From G963923955 sp963923955 (GTDB lineage: Bacteria; Pseudomonadota; Gammaproteobacteria; Eutrophobiales; Eutrophobiaceae), in assembly GCA_963923955.1 (NCBI GenBank), contig OZ000552.1:2356001-2420000 (forward strand): DNA of 64,000 nucleotides. The letters are read 5' to 3'. Every line of letters begins with the position of its first letter. Positions within the stretch are counted from its first letter, which is position 1. The notes under the pieces are model-generated. The model saw nothing but the letters and a program-made list of their open reading frames with translations. It ran no database searches and was not told the DNA's origin. Shown in pieces: positions 60,889 through 64,000 of the stretch. Both the position numbers and the translations under genes were made by a program.

Positions 60889-62442
60889 TTATTTTAAGGC
60901 GATCTTTTCCTGCGCCTGGACTGTGAGCGTGATGGCGGGCTTGTCCGGCTCGGCCATGAATTCCACCCGTATGTCCTTGTACCCTGCGCGCTGGCCGACG
61001 GCGACATAGGGCCCGGGCGGGATGTCGATCTGCTTATCCAGAAAATATCCCAACTCGCCGACCCGATATAGGATCACCTTGGTCAGATTATCAGATTGCA
61101 GCCTGACGGTGACCGGCGTCTTCGCCTTCGCCAGTTGCTGTTCCAGCTTGTCCAGTTGCCGGCGCAAGATCGGGCCTGGATTGGCAAGCGCTCGGAGTTT
61201 TTTGTGCAACGACAGCGTCTCGGCATGGACGGCTTCATCATACAACCGTTGCGGGCTTGCCAGGATTCGCTCCAGCCGGTCATGAATGGCGCTGCGGATG
61301 GTCGTGCGCTCCTGTCCCTGCTGGGCGGCGGCAAGATTGGCATTGCGTGTCAATGCGGCTTCATACTTGCTTAGAGCCTCGCGCCAGCGCTCTTGGGCTT
61401 CCAGTGTCTTGGCGTCCGCCAACAGAGCCTTGATGTTCAGTGTGCTGATGCTGTGCTCGGTCTGGTTAATCGCGCTGCGCGCCGCCGGCGAGCCCGGCCG
61501 TAGCCGCAAGGCCGCGCTAAAAGCGCTTCTCGCTTCCCGGTATCGTTTCTCCTCCAGCGCGGCAAAGCCGAGCGACATCTTGTGATTAAATTCACGCGCC
61601 AGGATTTTTTTATCGACAAGCTGCACCTGTCCGGCGGCGCGTGAGGAGCGGGCATCTATCTCCAGCGCCTCGTTATAGCTCGCCTTTGCCTGTTGCAGTT
61701 GCCCGGCGCCTAAGAGTTCATCGCCGCGGTCTATCAGGGCATTGACCTGATCCAGGCTCTGCGCACGCTGATGACCGATATTGGCCTCTCGATCAATCGC
61801 ATCAATGGCCAGGGCGACCTGAAAGGACGCAAGCGCCGCTGGCGTATCCCCCGCCTCCAGCGCCTGTTGCCCCTCTTCCAGGGCGGTTTGGAATACCTCG
61901 TCCACCTGCTCCATCAGCGCCTCCAGCACCTGCATGGCGGCCTGATACGCAGTGCGGGCGGCGGCAAAATCGCGCTGGTTGTATAGCCTATCCCCGGCCT
62001 TGGCATGTTCAATCGCCCGGGCGTAGTCTGCCGCCGCCCAGACGGTCACGCCGTTATTCTCCAGGGCCTTTTGCGCCTCCAGGATTTGCGCCAGAATTTC
62101 TTGCGTTTCCTTGCGCAGCTTGGATTGTTGTGCCTGCTCCCAGGGCGACTCCGCCGCAGGTCGTGCTGATTGTGCTGATCGGGCCGGGCTAATCGGCGCG
62201 GAAGCGTTGGCCGCTATTGCCCGGCCCGTATCCAGGTCGGGCGGTTCAACTAAGTCGGGCAATAAGAATATAACCAGCGCCGCCGTGATGAAAAGCAAAG
62301 CAAGGCCCAGCCCTAAAAACAGGCCCTTGTTTGATCGTTTCTCAGCAGGGCCGGGGCTGCCGGTGGCGCGATGCGGGCCTAGCTCGATGGCGGTGGGTCT
62401 TATCTGCTCAAAGCCTGAATCCCCTGCGTTATTCTCTGCCAT
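60889..62442 (-). CDS. membrane-anchored TPR-like helical repeat protein
   Basis: The 517-residue protein has a 38-residue cytoplasmic head, one membrane helix (LFLGLGLALLFITAALVIFLL), a disordered Ala/Pro/Ser linker, then helical repeats from about 100 to 410 with TPR spacing (AKAGDRLYNQRDFAAARTAY, GDTPAALASFQVALAID, LLGAGQLQQAKASYNEALEI, FAALEEKRYREARSAFSAAL). The last 80 residues form a beta domain (VTVRLQSDNLTKVILYRVGE, IPPGPYVAVGQRAGYKDIRV) resembling the PEGA-type end of its neighbour. It ends 16 bases before the PEGA/SUMF1 gene. Confidence 0.8.
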   Translation of the reverse strand: MAENNAGDSGFEQIRPTAIELGPHRATGSPGPAEKRSNKGLFLGLGLALLFITAALVIFLLPDLVEPPDLDTGRAIAANASAPISPARSAQSARPAAESPWEQAQQSKLRKETQEILAQILEAQKALENNGVTVWAAADYARAIEHAKAGDRLYNQRDFAAARTAYQAAMQVLEALMEQVDEVFQTALEEGQQALEAGDTPAALASFQVALAIDAIDREANIGHQRAQSLDQVNALIDRGDELLGAGQLQQAKASYNEALEIDARSSRAAGQVQLVDKKILAREFNHKMSLGFAALEEKRYREARSAFSAALRLRPGSPAARSAINQTEHSISTLNIKALLADAKTLEAQERWREALSKYEAALTRNANLAAAQQGQERTTIRSAIHDRLERILASPQRLYDEAVHAETLSLHKKLRALANPGPILRRQLDKLEQQLAKAKTPVTVRLQSDNLTKVILYRVGELGYFLDKQIDIPPGPYVAVGQRAGYKDIRVEFMAEPDKPAITLTVQAQEKIALK

Positions 62443-62550
62443 AAGTCGTATCGTAAAGAAGCGTATCAGGGGCGCAAGTTCTTAGGGGAGTCCCTGAATG
62501 TAAGCCAGGGCTTGCTTGAGCTTCGATAGTCAATCAATGATAAGGGAAAC

Positions 62551-63738
62551 CTACGGCGCGGCCGTGTCCGTCTGTCCGGTATCAGTTGCGTAGATGTCTT
62601 TTAGTATCTGCTGCCACTGCGCATATTGCTCATTCACCGAGCCGGACAGGGTAACGGTGCGGTTTTCCAGGCCGATGGTATGGGGTTCTATCTCGGCATC
62701 TAAGGAGGCGGAAATCTCTTCCAGCGCCTCGGAGTGCAGCTTGGCCTCTTCGCGTTTATTCAGGCCGCTCATAATGGCCGTCGCCCCGGCACCGATGCCC
62801 ACAGTACCGGCGGCGCGCGCCGTGCGGCTGCCGCTGCCTTGCGCTAAGATGCCTCCCAAGACCGCCAGCACACCGCCGATGAGCCGCGCATTTGCTTGTG
62901 CTCTGACCTCACGCAGGGCCTGGCCTTCTTCGTAATAGGCGCGGCGCCATTCGCGATAAGGGTCTTCCATCTGTCTTACAAAGGAAGCGTAGTATTCCTG
63001 CAAGGTATCGACAAAGAGATAATCCCGCTCCCGAATCTGTCTGATGCGTTGCAGCACCGGATCATTATCGGCGGGCAGCCGGGTGATGTAATAATGGCCG
63101 CGATCCGTCACCCCCAGGTGATTGCCGAAGGCGTCCGGGGAAAACCGCTTGGCAAACTTGAGTTCGGTAATCATGCGAATGGCAGCGATCTGCTGCGGGC
63201 TAAGGCGCCGGTAATACTGCAACAGGTCGTTGGCGATGCGGTTATACAGGCCCTGGAAAGGCTCGGTGCCTTTGGTTACTGCGTGGTCGTAGGAATACTT
63301 GCCGGCGGTGGCGGCATAACGCTTGCTGTACCATTTCTTGCCGGATGAGTCTTTGACATCGACTTGCAACTCTACGGTCTCCCCATCGGATTTTAATATT
63401 TCCGCATCCACCCAAAGATCCATCTCGCTCTGCTCATCCGGGATGACCCGCACGATGCCCCAGTTGCCGCTCTGCTGCAGGGTCTCCATCAACTTAAACG
63501 GCATGAAGCGCGCCTCGGCCGCGCGGATCTTCGGATAGACAGAATCTTCCTTTTTGCTGATTGCATCCACGCCGGGATGAAAGATGCCGATGCCAACATC
63601 CAGCAGTTGGTCTTCGGGGATCTGCAGGGGCGGCTGCATGATCTTCTCCGGGTTGGCGGTCTTGACCGTGGTGGTGTTGCAGGCGGCCACGCCCAGACAC
63701 AGGAAGACCATCAGTGCATGTCGTTGAACTCGTTTCAT
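62551..63738 (-). CDS. lipoprotein with glycine-rich membrane-like segment, unknown function
   Basis: The leader ends at the lipobox VAAC. The 395-residue protein has DVGIGIFHPGVDAI, a region with WGIVRVIPDEQSEMDLWVDA that suggests a sheet, a long helical middle rich in Arg/Tyr (QALREVRAQANARL), then an alanine/glycine-rich hydrophobic stretch (LIGGVLAVLGGILAQGSG) and a final part with ENRTVTLSGSVNEQYAQWQQ, reminiscent of a BON-type segment. I do not recognise the family. It is 108 bases upstream of the TPR gene. Confidence 0.7.
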   Translation of the reverse strand: MKRVQRHALMVFLCLGVAACNTTTVKTANPEKIMQPPLQIPEDQLLDVGIGIFHPGVDAISKKEDSVYPKIRAAEARFMPFKLMETLQQSGNWGIVRVIPDEQSEMDLWVDAEILKSDGETVELQVDVKDSSGKKWYSKRYAATAGKYSYDHAVTKGTEPFQGLYNRIANDLLQYYRRLSPQQIAAIRMITELKFAKRFSPDAFGNHLGVTDRGHYYITRLPADNDPVLQRIRQIRERDYLFVDTLQEYYASFVRQMEDPYREWRRAYYEEGQALREVRAQANARLIGGVLAVLGGILAQGSGSRTARAAGTVGIGAGATAIMSGLNKREEAKLHSEALEEISASLDAEIEPHTIGLENRTVTLSGSVNEQYAQWQQILKDIYATDTGQTDTAAP

Positions 63739-63752
63739 AATTGATTACCTAA

Positions 63753-64000
63753 TTAGCTGCTCTTTTTGTATTTTCGATATTCGTCCCAGAGTTTGGCTCG
63801 AAGCTCTGGATCTTGTTCCTTCATCGCCGCCTCTCGTAGTTGTCGGGCAATAATATCATCATCCTGGCCCTGGCCGACATCGGGCGGCGGCTCATAGGAA
63901 ACTGAATTGCCCGGCCGCGATGATGGGAGCCCGCCATGGCCGGGAGGAGGCCCGGGCGGCTGGGCAGCAGCCGTCTGCAAGGGCGCACCGGCGCCATCTC
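63753..64000 (-). CDS. C-terminal part of a proline-rich protein (5' end outside window)
   Basis: The frame is open from the window edge to a stop at 63753. The visible 82 residues are a proline/glycine/glutamine-rich stretch (PPGPPPGHGG, YEPPPDVGQGQDDD) and then a charged helix REAAMKEQDPELRAKLWDEY with a basic end YKKSS. A TTG inside the frame could be mistaken for a start, but no stop separates it from the window edge. It ends 14 bases before the lipoprotein gene, so the cluster continues further. Confidence 0.6.
   Translation of the reverse strand, partial: DGAGAPLQTAAAQPPGPPPGHGGLPSSRPGNSVSYEPPPDVGQGQDDDIIARQLREAAMKEQDPELRAKLWDEYRKYKKSS

Noticed and set aside
1..64000. CRISPR arrays, tRNA and rRNA genes, insertion sequences, prophage
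   Set aside because: No regularly spaced direct repeats, no tRNA cloverleaf or T-loop patterns, and no transposase or phage structural motif were seen when reading the window. A tool search would be needed to exclude a missed tRNA.
52291..64000. Type VI secretion or Zorya defence cluster
   Set aside because: VWA, FHA-like, PEGA/SUMF1 and MotA-like parts recall these systems, but no TssB/C/D/F/J/K/M, ClpV, ZorB with OmpA-like domain or helicase/nuclease partner is present.

Overview
The window looks like a chromosomal segment of a gammaproteobacterium. Three things point this way: the linked blocks ibaG-murA-hisG-hisD-hisC and yajC-secD-secF, the solitary pdxB and purN of the usual types, and an ordinary paa phenylacetate cluster. 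Base composition is moderately GC-rich, with AT-rich islands at a type II restriction-modification pair (47.3-48.7 kb) and in the specificity part of a large restriction-modification protein (about 5.6-6.4 kb). I saw no tRNA, rRNA, CRISPR array, intact insertion sequence or prophage.

Layout. 0-14 kb is mixed: the end of an acyl-CoA dehydrogenase, an N-terminal scrap of a histone-deacetylase-like gene, a NUDIX/metallo-beta-lactamase fusion, a phytoene-desaturase-like oxidoreductase coupled to a flavin reductase, a single-chain restriction-modification protein, an orphan TrpA-like protein, xth, a decayed toxin-antitoxin pair, a soluble reductive-dehalogenase-like protein and a TauE/SafE exporter. 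14-16.5 kb holds what is left of a homoprotocatechuate (hpa) pathway: hpaI and hpaH are intact, while hpaG and hpaF survive only as fused scraps. 16.5-31 kb is housekeeping: hisC, hisD, hisG, murA, ibaG, an MlaC-like protein, an RND/MMPL exporter, gloA, purN, pdxB, secF, secD and yajC, then divergent ald.

32-41.4 kb is a strip of gene decay. A YoaA/DinG helicase, a LysR regulator, a CoA-transferase A subunit, a class III aminotransferase and a lysine 6-dehydrogenase-like gene are all broken. Between them kamA, the CoA-transferase B subunit, an ALDH7-type aldehyde dehydrogenase and an Lrp regulator are intact. The set looks like a lysine catabolism region being lost. Inside it (33.70-33.89 kb) is a row of hairpins whose loops carry GGA motifs, a possible CsrA/RsmA-titrating small RNA. 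42-52 kb is the phenylacetate pathway: paaABCDE, paaI, paaG, paaZ and divergent paaK, split by a type II HNH nuclease/methyltransferase pair, with related inverted repeats at the two control regions.

52.3-64 kb is the most unusual block: a one-strand, tightly packed cluster that continues past the window edge. It encodes an M48 peptidase, three lipoproteins, two twin proteins with an ExbD/MotB-like membrane anchor and a von Willebrand A domain, an Hsp70-like protein with an FHA-like tail, a TolQ/ExbB/MotA-type channel, a small acidic secreted protein, a PEGA-repeat protein ending in a cysteine-less SUMF1 domain, and an anchored TPR-like protein. I read this as a candidate undescribed proton-motive-force-coupled envelope machine. 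That is inference from domain content and gene packing only.
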